A DNA stretch of 45,529 bases. Source: a virus. The notes under the pieces were generated by a model, which saw only the letters and a list, made by a program, of their open reading frames with translations, was not told the DNA's origin and searched no databases. This document shows, piece after piece, positions 8,037 through 13,972 of the stretch (within the stretch, counting starts at the first letter, position 1; every line of letters starts with the position of its first letter). The stretch is taken from IMG/VR virus record IMGVR_UViG_3300044622_001316, positions 1 to 45,529 of that record; one strand, 5' to 3'. The position numbers and the translations under genes are program-made.

Positions 8037-8062
8037 AGTACAGAGAATCGAACCCCTGCCCC
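8037..8062 (-). other. tRNA T-arm-like fragment in terminase leader
   Basis: Read on the minus strand, AGGGG-TTCGATT-CTCTG has the consensus T-loop TTCGATT, but only three of the five stem pairs hold if G-T is discounted. It is preceded by a GCCCC-AAT-GGGGC hairpin. No matching 5' acceptor half was found within 150 bases, so it is not a complete tRNA. It may be a tRNA or tmRNA 3' remnant or chance. Confidence 0.2.
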
Positions 8063-8210
8063 ATTGGGGCGTGTGTAACAGTAGGAAGAATTGAGAATGT
8101 GTCAGTAGGTTCCCTATGCGCTGCCACGCGCCGCCCATCGCCGGACCCTACCCCCGGCCGGGGGAGGCGGTGGGCCGGTGGGCCGCTTCCGCCTCGGGGG
8201 TCGGTGGGGA
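8063..8210. other. Gene-free spacer between terL and helix-turn-helix gene
   Basis: With the fragment to its left this forms a 202-base spacer (8009-8210). It holds no convincing ORF. It contains a GC palindrome CCCCCGGCCGGGGG near 8151-8164 that could form a strong hairpin, without a U-tract on either side. Confidence 0.4.
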
Positions 8211-8585
8211 TCAGGCAGTGGCAGCCATGCGGCGGCGAACTGTAGCGCGGCTGCAGCCGAGCTGAGCGGCGATGGCGCGCTGGCTCAGGCCCTGAGCGTA
8301 GAGAGCCAGCACGGTTTCAGTGGTGACGGTCTGCGTGGTGACCGAGGCACCGGTCTCGGCGATCACGGCAGCCAGTGGTTCAGTTGTACTAGTCTCGGCA
8401 GTGCGTGGGCGGGTCGGCCAATTGCGAGCCAGTAGGTCGTTTGTACTATGCACCCAGCGGCCTAGCAGGCGGCCTAGGTGGTACGTGTGAACCACTAGCG
8501 TTAGCACGAAAGCGACGTAGGGAGCGATGGTACGGGCATACTGCTCCAAGCGAGCAGAAACTTGAGCGGTTGTGGGGTAGTGCAC
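8211..8585 (-). CDS. Helix-turn-helix protein with possible membrane segment
   Basis: 124 aa from a GTG at 8585 with GGAG six bases upstream; an open frame extends to 8672 but lacks a ribosome site there. Residues about 20-45 are hydrophobic (IAPYVAFVLTLVV) and could be one membrane helix. The C-terminus is a clear resolvase-type helix-turn-helix (LALYAQGLSQRAIAAQ, then LGCSRATVRRRM). A linker rich in Thr joins them. It could be a membrane-tethered regulator, or the hydrophobic part may be a buried helix. The upstream DNA carries AT-rich inverted repeats, so autoregulation is plausible. Confidence 0.6.
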   Translation of the reverse strand: MHYPTTAQVSARLEQYARTIAPYVAFVLTLVVHTYHLGRLLGRWVHSTNDLLARNWPTRPRTAETSTTEPLAAVIAETGASVTTQTVTTETVLALYAQGLSQRAIAAQLGCSRATVRRRMAATA

Positions 8586-8642
8586 TTGTTCTCCTTGGTG
8601 TAGGTGGATTGTGGGTGAAGGGTCCGTTGCTCCCTCACCCAT

Positions 8643-8697
8643 ACAGTATAACACTACAGGCAGGCAGAACACCGATACTGTAACATATTGTAATACA
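8643..8697 (-). promoter_or_regulatory. AT-rich operator-like inverted repeats
   Basis: An AT-rich patch in GC-rich surroundings holding ACTGTA-N11-TACAGT, plus related words TACAGTAT and ACTACAG to its left. It lies 60-110 bases upstream of the helix-turn-helix gene on the minus strand. On that strand TATACT could serve as a -10, but no convincing -35 was seen. Operator function is inferred from symmetry and position. Confidence 0.4.
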
Positions 8698-8715
8698 GTT
8701 CAGATGTACTAGCCT

Positions 8716-8829
8716 TCAGCGATCCATGTAGAGAGCGCTGCATCCCACGCCAGCGAAGAACACAGCTAGGGGTGGCAGTGTGGTCACACAAGCGAGAGTG
8801 AGGAAGGTTGCTGCAGTGAGCTTAAGCAT
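8716..8829 (-). CDS. Possible small membrane peptide
   Basis: 37 aa, MLKLTAATFLTLACVTTL then a second hydrophobic stretch AVFFAGVGCSALYM. It has the look of a signal-anchor or tiny membrane protein. No good ribosome site precedes the ATG and the frame is short, so this is a weak call. Confidence 0.3.
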   Translation of the reverse strand: MLKLTAATFLTLACVTTLPPLAVFFAGVGCSALYMDR

Positions 8830-8929
8830 GGGGTGGTGTCCCGTGGTACCCTCACACAGTAGCGAAGCCGGGGACCGTAGCAAGGTTGCGACGCTCCAGC
8901 GTTCACACTTTGTAACACTCGCAGTGGGC

Positions 8930-9421
8930 TCAGGCTTGCCGCTTGTCTTCGACCGTGATATTGAGCGTCGGGGCTGCCGCGGCCGCGGCTTCCGGCGCAA
9001 CCTCGCCAACGACCGCGCCAAGGTCGCGCATCAGCAGCTGAGCCGAGCCGATCTGGCCCTTTCGGATCGCTGCGTCAATCGCTCTCATGCGCATAGCCTG
9101 CAAACGTGAAACTATACTCTCGCGATCTTTACTCCAATCTTCCTCGTTCCATTGCTTAACGGCGTCCCAATCACGCCAAGCTGTAACTTCGCCGATGCTT
9201 TCACGGTCAGCATGATCTAGCACCAGTTGGCGAACAGGTAAGCCCGTCAACTGCCGCTTGTACAGCCGCTTCCGGCGCTCTTCAATCACGGCGTCAGGGT
9301 TACGTTTCCCGTAGGGTCGCGGCTTGTTTGTTACAGCTTCCGGCTGATCTTCCGGCGCTGCGTTGTTAGCTTCCGGCTGATCTGTCACGGTTACAATCCC
9401 CAACGGCTTTGGTTCAATCAT
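8930..9421 (-). CDS. Probable terminase small subunit
   Basis: 163 aa from ATG 9421. Another possibility is a GTG at codon 12, which has GGGG nine bases upstream while the ATG has no ribosome site. Residues about 45-75 (basic RRKRLYKRQLTG, then PVRQLVLDHADR) could be a DNA-binding helical domain. Residues 85-140 are long amphipathic helices like the oligomerisation core of small terminases, ending in an Ala-rich linker and a short beta tail. It lies upstream of terL on the same strand, where TerS is expected. No sequence signature is unique to TerS, so the call is contextual. Confidence 0.55.
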   Translation of the reverse strand: MIEPKPLGIVTVTDQPEANNAAPEDQPEAVTNKPRPYGKRNPDAVIEERRKRLYKRQLTGLPVRQLVLDHADRESIGEVTAWRDWDAVKQWNEEDWSKDRESIVSRLQAMRMRAIDAAIRKGQIGSAQLLMRDLGAVVGEVAPEAAAAAAPTLNITVEDKRQA

Positions 9422-9432
9422 AGACGCACACT

Positions 9433-9456
9433 AAAAGACCCGGCAGCATGGCCGGG
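9433..9456 (-). terminator. Rho-independent terminator before small terminase
   Basis: On the minus strand CCCGGC-CATGCT-GCCGGG is followed by TCTTTT. A longer outer pairing AGACCC/GGGTCT is possible with upstream bases, so two alternative folds exist. It lies between the stop of the 79-aa gene (9482) and the ATG of the small terminase, only 12 bases before that start. Confidence 0.75.
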
Positions 9457-9481
9457 CCCGGTAGGGTCTGCAGTGTGCCAA

Positions 9482-9721
9482 TCAATAGGACGGGATCAGG
9501 AACGCAACGGTGCATGAGCCGATCGGCCGCAGTTCGAATCCCTCGCCGTAGTCGAACGTACGGCAACGGCAGCCGGTAAGCCCTAGCGCAGCCTTGCCGG
9601 CCGCTACGATCTGGCGCCGTGTTGCGTCAGCCGGTAGCTCGAAGCTCTCGCGGTTGCACCATGAGTAGTTTGCCTCACCACCAAACGTGTCAGTCAGTTC
9701 TGCCTGCCAGAGAGTCTGCAT
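9482..9721 (-). CDS. Conserved-looking phage hypothetical protein
   Basis: 79 aa. The opening WQAELTDTFGGEANYSWCNR is a pattern I remember from many unrelated phage genomes, usually next to a protein like its upstream neighbour here. No catalytic motif seen. Ends just before the terminator at 9433..9456. Spaced 3 bases from the upstream gene, so co-transcribed. Confidence 0.65.
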   Translation of the reverse strand: MQTLWQAELTDTFGGEANYSWCNRESFELPADATRRQIVAAGKAALGLTGCRCRTFDYGEGFELRPIGSCTVAFLIPSY

Positions 9722-9724
9722 CGC

Positions 9725-10039
9725 TCAGGCCTCCCAATAGTTGCCGAGACGGAATTCAGCGACCATAGAGTCAGCGATGGACTCAGCAGCAGCCAGCCGG
9801 CAAGACTTAGGGAACCAATCCTGCCAGCGGTCGCGCATCCCTCCGAATTCCAGGCGGTATTGTTTGGCGGCAGGTACCAGCACGTAGCGGTCAAGGTACG
9901 CTATGGCGCGATCCTTGTTGTAGGTTCCGGCTTTGTGGAACTTTCCTAGGGTCAGCCATGCCGGCTTAATCCAGGTCTCAGTGTTGTTGGCCCAGAGCTC
10001 CAGCTCTCGGGCAGCGTCGCAGTATTCGGGTTTTGCCAT
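9725..10039 (-). CDS. Conserved-looking phage hypothetical protein
   Basis: 104 aa, mostly helical, Trp/Arg/Ala-rich (NKDRAIAYLDRYVLVPAAKQ near 42). It forms an adjacent pair with the ELTDTFGGEANYSW protein; I recall this pairing from other phages, which suggests a shared, unknown role. ATG at 10039. Confidence 0.65.
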   Translation of the reverse strand: MAKPEYCDAARELELWANNTETWIKPAWLTLGKFHKAGTYNKDRAIAYLDRYVLVPAAKQYRLEFGGMRDRWQDWFPKSCRLAAAESIADSMVAEFRLGNYWEA

Positions 10040-10096
10040 GGTGGTTTGCCTGTGGTGTGGCTTGTGTGTGATTGTAGAACCGGATCCGGCCGGATG

Positions 10097-10486
10097 TCAA
10101 TAGCGCCAGCGCCAGCCCAGAAGGCGGCAAACTCTGAGCCAGCTAGAATCTGTAATCCAGTCCGGCCGATGGACTGACGCGCTAACGCCTAGCGCATCGT
10201 CGCCAGCAAGGTCTCGCCAGAATGGGCTGAGCCAGAAGTCAGACTCAGGGTCCAGGGTGACCCACCGCGGAACCGCGGCGCCGTCACCCTCTGCGCAGCA
10301 TCCTGCTAGGCGATCCATAAGGTCCCTAAGGTCCCAGGCTGACTCTGCGTAGTCATCGCAAGGGCAGCCATTCCAGGAGAGCCAACCAGACTCTGCGTAG
10401 TCTCCCTGTTCTGCTGACTCTTCTGTGACTGTTGTGTAGGTGACGCGGAAGGTCCCGTAGGGTTCCACGCTGCGAAGGATTGTCAT
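10097..10486 (-). CDS. Hypothetical acidic protein
   Basis: 129 aa from ATG 10486 (MTILRSVEPYGTFRVTYTTV). A GTG at 10579 would add 31 residues but has no ribosome site. It is rich in Trp, Asp and Ser with Cys pairs (CPCDDY, GCCAEG), so metal binding is possible. No family recognised. It is the first gene of the leftward unit; the plus-strand unit starts about 170 bases away, so the promoter region is 10490-10660. Confidence 0.5.
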   Translation of the reverse strand: MTILRSVEPYGTFRVTYTTVTEESAEQGDYAESGWLSWNGCPCDDYAESAWDLRDLMDRLAGCCAEGDGAAVPRWVTLDPESDFWLSPFWRDLAGDDALGVSASVHRPDWITDSSWLRVCRLLGWRWRY

Positions 10487-10660
10487 CGGGGTCCCATCGT
10501 TGGTTGTGATGTGGGAGGGCTTGAGCCCGACCGCATCATCGGCCACAGACCGCGCCAGCTGCTGCCGTTGTTGTATCACTTAACAATCCGGTCGGCTGGC
10601 TTGCGTCTGCTGTTACTGTGCAAGGGCACACCCCTATCACCCACACCATGGGTAGGACTC

Positions 10661-10933
10661 ATGCACGTCACAACGAGACAGGGAACCATCCTGACCCTGC
10701 ACTTAGCAGCGATCCCCAGGCTTCCGGCTGGTCAGCCTGACCCAATAGTCGAATTCAGATACAAAGGGGGGATCCTTTGTAGCACCTATTGGCTGGCAAC
10801 GTTCCAGGCTATCCCCGCGGGACAGGGTCTCTGCCTTGAGGGAGGAACCTTTGAAAGGCAGGATCTGGACCCGGATGCCGTAGCAGCGTGCCAGGCACAT
10901 TGCGCGGCGCTGATGGCGGAGGTTATGGCATGA
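10661..10933 (+). CDS. Hypothetical protein
   Basis: 90 aa from ATG 10661; the frame is open further upstream to 10511 but that part reads as low-quality coding. Beta-rich middle, then a helical C-terminus with Cys/Ala (VAACQAHCAALMAEVMA). Its stop overlaps the next start (ATGA at 10930). First gene of the rightward unit. Confidence 0.5.
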   Translation: MHVTTRQGTILTLHLAAIPRLPAGQPDPIVEFRYKGGILCSTYWLATFQAIPAGQGLCLEGGTFERQDLDPDAVAACQAHCAALMAEVMA

Positions 10934-11367
10934 GTGGCGGCCAATGGACCACACAACGGGAACGGCGCCAGAACCGAGAGGATGCCAGAGAGGCTAAGCG
11001 CCGTCTGGTGATCGAATGGCAAGACAAGCTCTGGCTTGCCCAGACCCATCCCTGCGCTGACTCTGTGTTGGCATGGTTGAGCGAGAACCGCGCCGAGGCA
11101 TCAAAGGTGGGCGCCAGCCGCTGGCACCTTGAGACCTTGCCAGCGCTGGTGGCGGCCCAGGAACGTCTGAGGATGGCCGAGCGATTCGAGGCAGTCCTAG
11201 AACGCGCCAGAGTCAGCCACCAAACCCTCACGGTTCAGGATGTCCTAGGTGATTCTCCACAGAATCCACAGATTCAGCCTGCGGAAACCGGAAACGCCGC
11301 GCCGTCAAGCAGACGCACCAGACGGGATGCAGGTAAAGCCCGGAAACGGTCCAGGCAGACTAGTTAG
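10930..11367 (+). CDS. Hypothetical helical, basic protein
   Basis: 145 aa from ATG 10930, four-base overlap with the preceding stop. Long charged helices (RERRQNREDAREAKRRL near 11, then LPALVAAQERLRMAERFEAV near 68) and a very basic disordered tail (SSRRTRRDAGKARKRSRQTS). Possibly nucleic-acid binding. The stop codon lies inside the 16-base perfect inverted repeat at 11356..11371. Confidence 0.5.
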   Translation: MSGGQWTTQRERRQNREDAREAKRRLVIEWQDKLWLAQTHPCADSVLAWLSENRAEASKVGASRWHLETLPALVAAQERLRMAERFEAVLERARVSHQTLTVQDVLGDSPQNPQIQPAETGNAAPSSRRTRRDAGKARKRSRQTS

Positions 11368-11417
11368 TCTGTGGTACGTTACATTATGTGACAATCTGCC
11401 GATCGCGCTATCTAGCG
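11356..11417 (+). promoter_or_regulatory. Three inverted repeats upstream of 62-aa gene
   Basis: CAGACTA-GT-TAGTCTG at 11356..11371, GTTACAT-T-ATGTGAC at 11378..11392 (one mismatch) and CGCTA-TC-TAGCG at 11406..11417, all in 62 bases and 58 bases before the start of the next gene. None is followed by a U-tract, so they look like protein-binding dyads rather than terminators. The protein bound is unknown. Confidence 0.5.
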
Positions 11418-11474
11418 TGATACATTAGACGTGGTGGAGGAAACTCCGCCACGTTCCACTGTATCCGCTCACCC

Positions 11475-11663
11475 ATGGCGACAGACTACGTTGCAACATT
11501 GGAGAAACTCTCAGGGGTGCTCCAGGCGGTTGACGAGTTGCAGGCAGAATTGAAGGTTTTACGGGAAACCGTGCCAGATGATGCCTGGGATGCTCTGGCT
11601 GATGGACCTTTCGGGGATCTGCTGGCCCACTGCCTGGAAGTAGAACACCAGTTCGAGTCATAA
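11475..11663 (+). CDS. Small acidic coiled-coil protein
   Basis: 62 aa, MATDYVATLEKLSGVLQAV then DELQAELKVLRETV: one amphipathic, Leu-heptad helix followed by an acidic tail. It has its own upstream dyad cluster and a perfect terminator 5 bases after the stop, so it is a single-gene transcript. Such small autonomous units in phages are often regulators or host-takeover proteins; here that is only inference. Confidence 0.6.
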   Translation: MATDYVATLEKLSGVLQAVDELQAELKVLRETVPDDAWDALADGPFGDLLAHCLEVEHQFES

Positions 11664-11668
11664 CCACA

Positions 11669-11689
11669 GGGGCCCGTGGGCCCCTTTTT
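11669..11689 (+). terminator. Rho-independent terminator
   Basis: GGGGCC-CGTG-GGCCCC followed by TTTTT, five bases after the stop of the 62-aa gene. Textbook form. Confidence 0.9.
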
Positions 11690-12095
11690 ACTACCTGCGG
11701 GTGAGACTCGTGAGACACACACTGAGACACCGTGGCCGGTCAAGCCGCCTACGCTCCAGGGCAAATGCACCATGCCCGGGCACGGATGTATAGGTTTTGT
11801 CGCAAGCCATGAATGGTTTTTGTGCGAGGTCGAAGACCGAGCACTATGAATGGGGCCCCAGGCTAGGTATTTTTACTGGCGAGAACGGCCAGAGGCCAGG
11901 GGCTCCAGCAGCCTACTGGCCTCCTTTCATGAATGGGTTTTTACTGTAGTAGGCTAAGCCTGTATGAATGGCTTTTAGGGTTATGGAAAGTCGCAACTGG
12001 GGAAGCACGCTGTTCTGGTTAGCTGCCGTGCCTCTCACGCTTCTGTTGCTGTCGAAACTACCTGCTCCAAGCACTCGTATTTGCGTGTGCCCCAG
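11690..12095. other. 406-bp gene-free convergent region, possible replication origin
   Basis: No convincing ORF on either strand, which is rare in this tightly packed genome. It lies between two gene 3' ends (11663 plus, 12096 minus). It holds three TGAGAC direct repeats (11702-11728), four ATGAATGG motifs, a GGGGCCCC palindrome at 11850, a strong hairpin at 11892..11923 and AGGCT-A-AGCCT at 11951..11961. Repeats plus hairpins near replication genes suggest an origin, a packaging site or a structured RNA. Confidence 0.5.
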
Positions 12096-12466
12096 CTACG
12101 TTTGTGTTTGTCCATGAATGGCGTTTTGCAGCTGGTCGAAGTAAAGCTCCACCCTGGCCATGAATGAATCCTCGGCCTCTTTTAAGTCGCGTAGCGACAT
12201 TGAATGGACGTTGGGGGCGCCACAGCGGCGAGCCAGGATGATGGCTGCTCCAGTTGGTTGGAGGCCCGTGAGGTGCTTGAGGCCCAGGCTGTAGGCGCCG
12301 CACTGGTCGATGTATGAATGGCCGGGCGGCAGGCGTTCCAGGCCGTCTTCGTCTTTTGTGGTCTTGCGGCCGACGCTGGTCTTCCAGTCGGCTAGTACCA
12401 GGCTGTTGTTCTTGAGGCCGATCAGGGCGTCGCAGGTTCCAGCGAAGCCGGCGGGGTGATGAATGG
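11809..12466 (+). repeat. Nine ATGAATGG-like direct repeats (iteron-like array)
   Basis: Perfect ATGAATGG at 11809, 11846, 11929, 11964, 12114, 12314 and 12459. Near copies are ATGAATGA at 12160 and TGAATGG at 12201. All are in one orientation. Start-to-start spacings are 37, 83, 35, 150, 46, about 40, about 114 and 145, several near multiples of 36-40. Flanks are unrelated. Five copies fall inside the nuclease gene on its opposite strand in three different reading frames, so the repetition is at DNA level. I did not notice this 8-mer elsewhere in the window. Confidence 0.75.
11892..11923. other. Strong composite hairpin in the gene-free region
   Basis: GAGGCCAG ... CTGGCCTC is a perfect 8-bp stem enclosing a second GGCT-CCAGC-AGCC stem. 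It sits between repeat copies two and three. It is followed on the plus strand by CTTTC and, after the next repeat, TTTTT, so it might end plus-strand transcription, but it may equally be an origin hairpin. Confidence 0.55.
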
Positions 12467-12944
12467 AAAATTCCGACGCGAAAATCTCGGTGACGTTCTC
12501 GGCGATCCAGTCTGAAAGACTGCGGGCGTAGCCTGAGGCGCTCCAGCCCACACGGGGGACGTTCGGTCTTACGCGCGTTAGCGCCCATTGTGTGATTTTG
12601 GGCGGGATGCGTGCCAGGCCGTCGGAGTCCCAGCTGATGGCATTGCGCTTGTTGGCGGTATTGCGTGCCAGCTGCTGGGCGGTCTTCAGTAAGTATTCAG
12701 CTTGTGAGTGGGCCATGTTGCCTCGGGTGGCGGCAACGTTGCGCTGGCTGGTGGCCTCGGCGGGTCCCAGGCGAGCAACCCAGCGATCCAGTCCTGTGGT
12801 GTCGCTTGTCTCTTTGAGAATATGAGTTACTGAGTGATACACAGTGCCGTTTGCGTCTCTGTAGACGCGGAATGGGCCAGAGTTATCCTGTTCCAGCCTC
12901 CATCTTCGTAGCGATGCCAGTGTGTCCTGGGTATTGGAAGGCAT
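12096..12944 (-). CDS. PD-(D/E)XK exonuclease (RecB/Cas4-like)
   Basis: 282 aa from ATG 12944. A GTG at 12962 would lie at the predicted transcript start and has no leader. Motifs of the RecB nuclease fold are GNMAHSQAEYLL (His of motif I), FAGTCDALIGL (motif II Asp), LVLADWKTS (motif III, D-x-K) and DQCGAYSLGL (Gln/Tyr helix). Such phage enzymes degrade or process DNA ends during recombination or host DNA breakdown. It has its own promoter (12967..12995). The coding strand contains five CCATTCAT-type words belonging to the repeat array. Confidence 0.85.
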   Translation of the reverse strand: MPSNTQDTLASLRRWRLEQDNSGPFRVYRDANGTVYHSVTHILKETSDTTGLDRWVARLGPAEATSQRNVAATRGNMAHSQAEYLLKTAQQLARNTANKRNAISWDSDGLARIPPKITQWALTRVRPNVPRVGWSASGYARSLSDWIAENVTEIFASEFSIHHPAGFAGTCDALIGLKNNSLVLADWKTSVGRKTTKDEDGLERLPPGHSYIDQCGAYSLGLKHLTGLQPTGAAIILARRCGAPNVHSMSLRDLKEAEDSFMARVELYFDQLQNAIHGQTQT

Positions 12945-12966
12945 TTGGATAGTCTGTCCCACTTTG

Positions 12967-12995
12967 ATAATACCAGTAAAAAGCTACTTGGGCAA
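12967..12995 (-). promoter_or_regulatory. Sigma-70-type promoter for nuclease gene
   Basis: On the minus strand TTGCCC (12995..12990), a 17-base spacer, then TATTAT (12972..12967) preceded by TGG, an extended -10. Start of transcription would be near 12960, which makes ATG 12944 the likely translation start. It lies directly after the terminator of the ssDNA-binding-protein unit, so the nuclease is a separate transcript. Confidence 0.65.
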
Positions 12996-12996
12996 G

Positions 12997-13020
12997 AAAA
13001 AGCCCCCGGTTGATGGGGGC
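12997..13020 (-). terminator. Rho-independent terminator
   Basis: On the minus strand GCCCCC-ATCAACC-GGGGGC followed by TTTTT-C. It ends the unit made of the ssDNA-binding protein and the 69-aa protein, just upstream of the nuclease promoter. Confidence 0.88.
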
Positions 13021-13036
13021 ATTAACTGGATGAAAG

Positions 13037-13246
13037 TCAATCGAGTTTGCGAGTCATCCAGTCGCCGCAACCACTTTCACCGTGTACTACAGGCCATAAG
13101 GTTTTGTAGTGCGTGATGTTGTCGTTGTAAGCAACCGGGTGGGGCGCATGTCTGTGGCACTCGCCGAAAGAATCATGTGGTTCTTTTGAAACGTCTTCAA
13201 AGTGCCAGCCCCAGCGGCAAGTGCAGCAGTACTGAACTTCAGCCAT
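13037..13246 (-). CDS. Small Cys/His-rich protein, possible zinc binder
   Basis: 69 aa, MAEVQYCCTCRWGWHFE then ECHRHAPH and GCGDWM. The spaced CxxC, CHRH and Cys residues could bind one zinc. Its start lies 1 base after the stop of the ssDNA-binding-protein gene, so both are co-expressed and end at the terminator at 12997. Family not recognised. Confidence 0.6.
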   Translation of the reverse strand: MAEVQYCCTCRWGWHFEDVSKEPHDSFGECHRHAPHPVAYNDNITHYKTLWPVVHGESGCGDWMTRKLD

Positions 13247-13247
13247 C

Positions 13248-13829
13248 TCAAGCGGCCTTGAAGGGGTTACCTCCGGTCAGAAGGCGGGTGAGGTCGAAGC
13301 CTTCGGCTTTGGACTCCAGCCAGGCGGCGTCGATGTGCTCTTGGCTGCCTTTCTTGCGGGGGACGGGGCGGACGGTGTACTCGGTGGTGAGGCCGCTGCC
13401 TTTTTTGCTGATGCTGAAGTCCCAGGAGAGCAGGTCTTCGTAGTCCTCCATTTGGGAGATCGAGTCCAGCTCTTTGAGGATGGACTTTTGGGTGATCTGG
13501 AGGACTTGGACTTTGCCGGACTCGTAGTTGTAGACGGGCACGGCGATGGCGAATTTGACGTCGGCGGTGCCGGGGCCGCCGCGGCCTTCGCGGGGCTCGA
13601 AGTCGCCCATTTCCGCGGTGATGTCCTCGGGGGTGGGCTCGTAGTCAAAGCGGAAGGGGCGGGAGGCGCCGTCGCAGGTGCCCCAGCACTCGTAGAACTC
13701 CAGGGGTTCGTCGGAGAGCATGGCGAAGCGGACCGAGCCGCCGTCGGGGAGCTTCGAGAGCTGGAGGTAGCCGCCGCCAGCGCCGCTGGTGGAGACTGCT
13801 GCTGAGGCTGCTTTTGAAAGGAAAGCCAT
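13248..13829 (-). CDS. Putative single-stranded DNA-binding protein
   Basis: 193 aa from ATG 13829; upstream in-frame codons cross the promoter region and are unlikely. Residues about 98-160 (YNYESGKVQVLQITQKSILK, an acidic linker, then DFSISKKGSGLTTEYTV) follow the beta-barrel pattern I associate with phage gp32-like ssDNA-binding proteins. N-terminal Gly/Ser-rich segment, C-terminal helical tail. It is divergent from the primase-helicase and probably coats its template strand. An OB-fold is inferred, not demonstrated. Confidence 0.6.
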   Translation of the reverse strand: MAFLSKAASAAVSTSGAGGGYLQLSKLPDGGSVRFAMLSDEPLEFYECWGTCDGASRPFRFDYEPTPEDITAEMGDFEPREGRGGPGTADVKFAIAVPVYNYESGKVQVLQITQKSILKELDSISQMEDYEDLLSWDFSISKKGSGLTTEYTVRPVPRKKGSQEHIDAAWLESKAEGFDLTRLLTGGNPFKAA

Positions 13830-13857
13830 TGTGTTTTGGTGTTTGGGATGTCGCCTT

Positions 13858-13905
13858 GAGTGGCAACCCTTGCACAGTAGCACGGGGTTGACCGAGTGGC
13901 TACCC
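13858..13905. promoter_or_regulatory. Direct repeats in divergent replication promoter
   Basis: GAGTGGCAACCC at 13858..13869 and GAGTGGCTACCC at 13894..13905, 11 of 12 identical, 36 bases apart. They lie in the 143-bp gap between the ssDNA-binding-protein and primase-helicase genes. TTGACC at 13888 could be a plus-strand -35, but no good -10 follows. Likely regulator sites. Confidence 0.5.
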
Positions 13906-13908
13906 TAG

Positions 13909-13940
13909 AAAAATGCCCCAGCACTGGGAGGTGCCGGGGC
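13909..13940 (-). terminator. Hairpin with minus-strand U-tract upstream of primase
   Basis: GCCCCGGCAC-CTCCCA-GTGCTGGGGC on the minus strand (one G-T pair) followed by ATTTTT. It would stop leftward antisense transcripts from the primase region before they enter the ssDNA-binding-protein promoter. On the plus strand it forms a leader hairpin 33 bases before the primase start. Confidence 0.55.
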
Positions 13941-13972
13941 GACATAACCAACTTCTGTAGGAGTCTAACATC

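Noticed and set aside
8009-8130. Complete tRNA gene
   Set aside because: Only a T-loop-like segment is present; no acceptor partner, anticodon arm or D-arm could be found.
11809-12466. CRISPR array
   Set aside because: The repeats are only 8 bases long, spacings vary from 35 to 150 bases and half lie within a gene.
12058-12588. 176-codon Arg-rich frame on the minus strand
   Set aside because: Shadow of the PD-(D/E)XK nuclease gene; the nuclease motifs are in the other frame.
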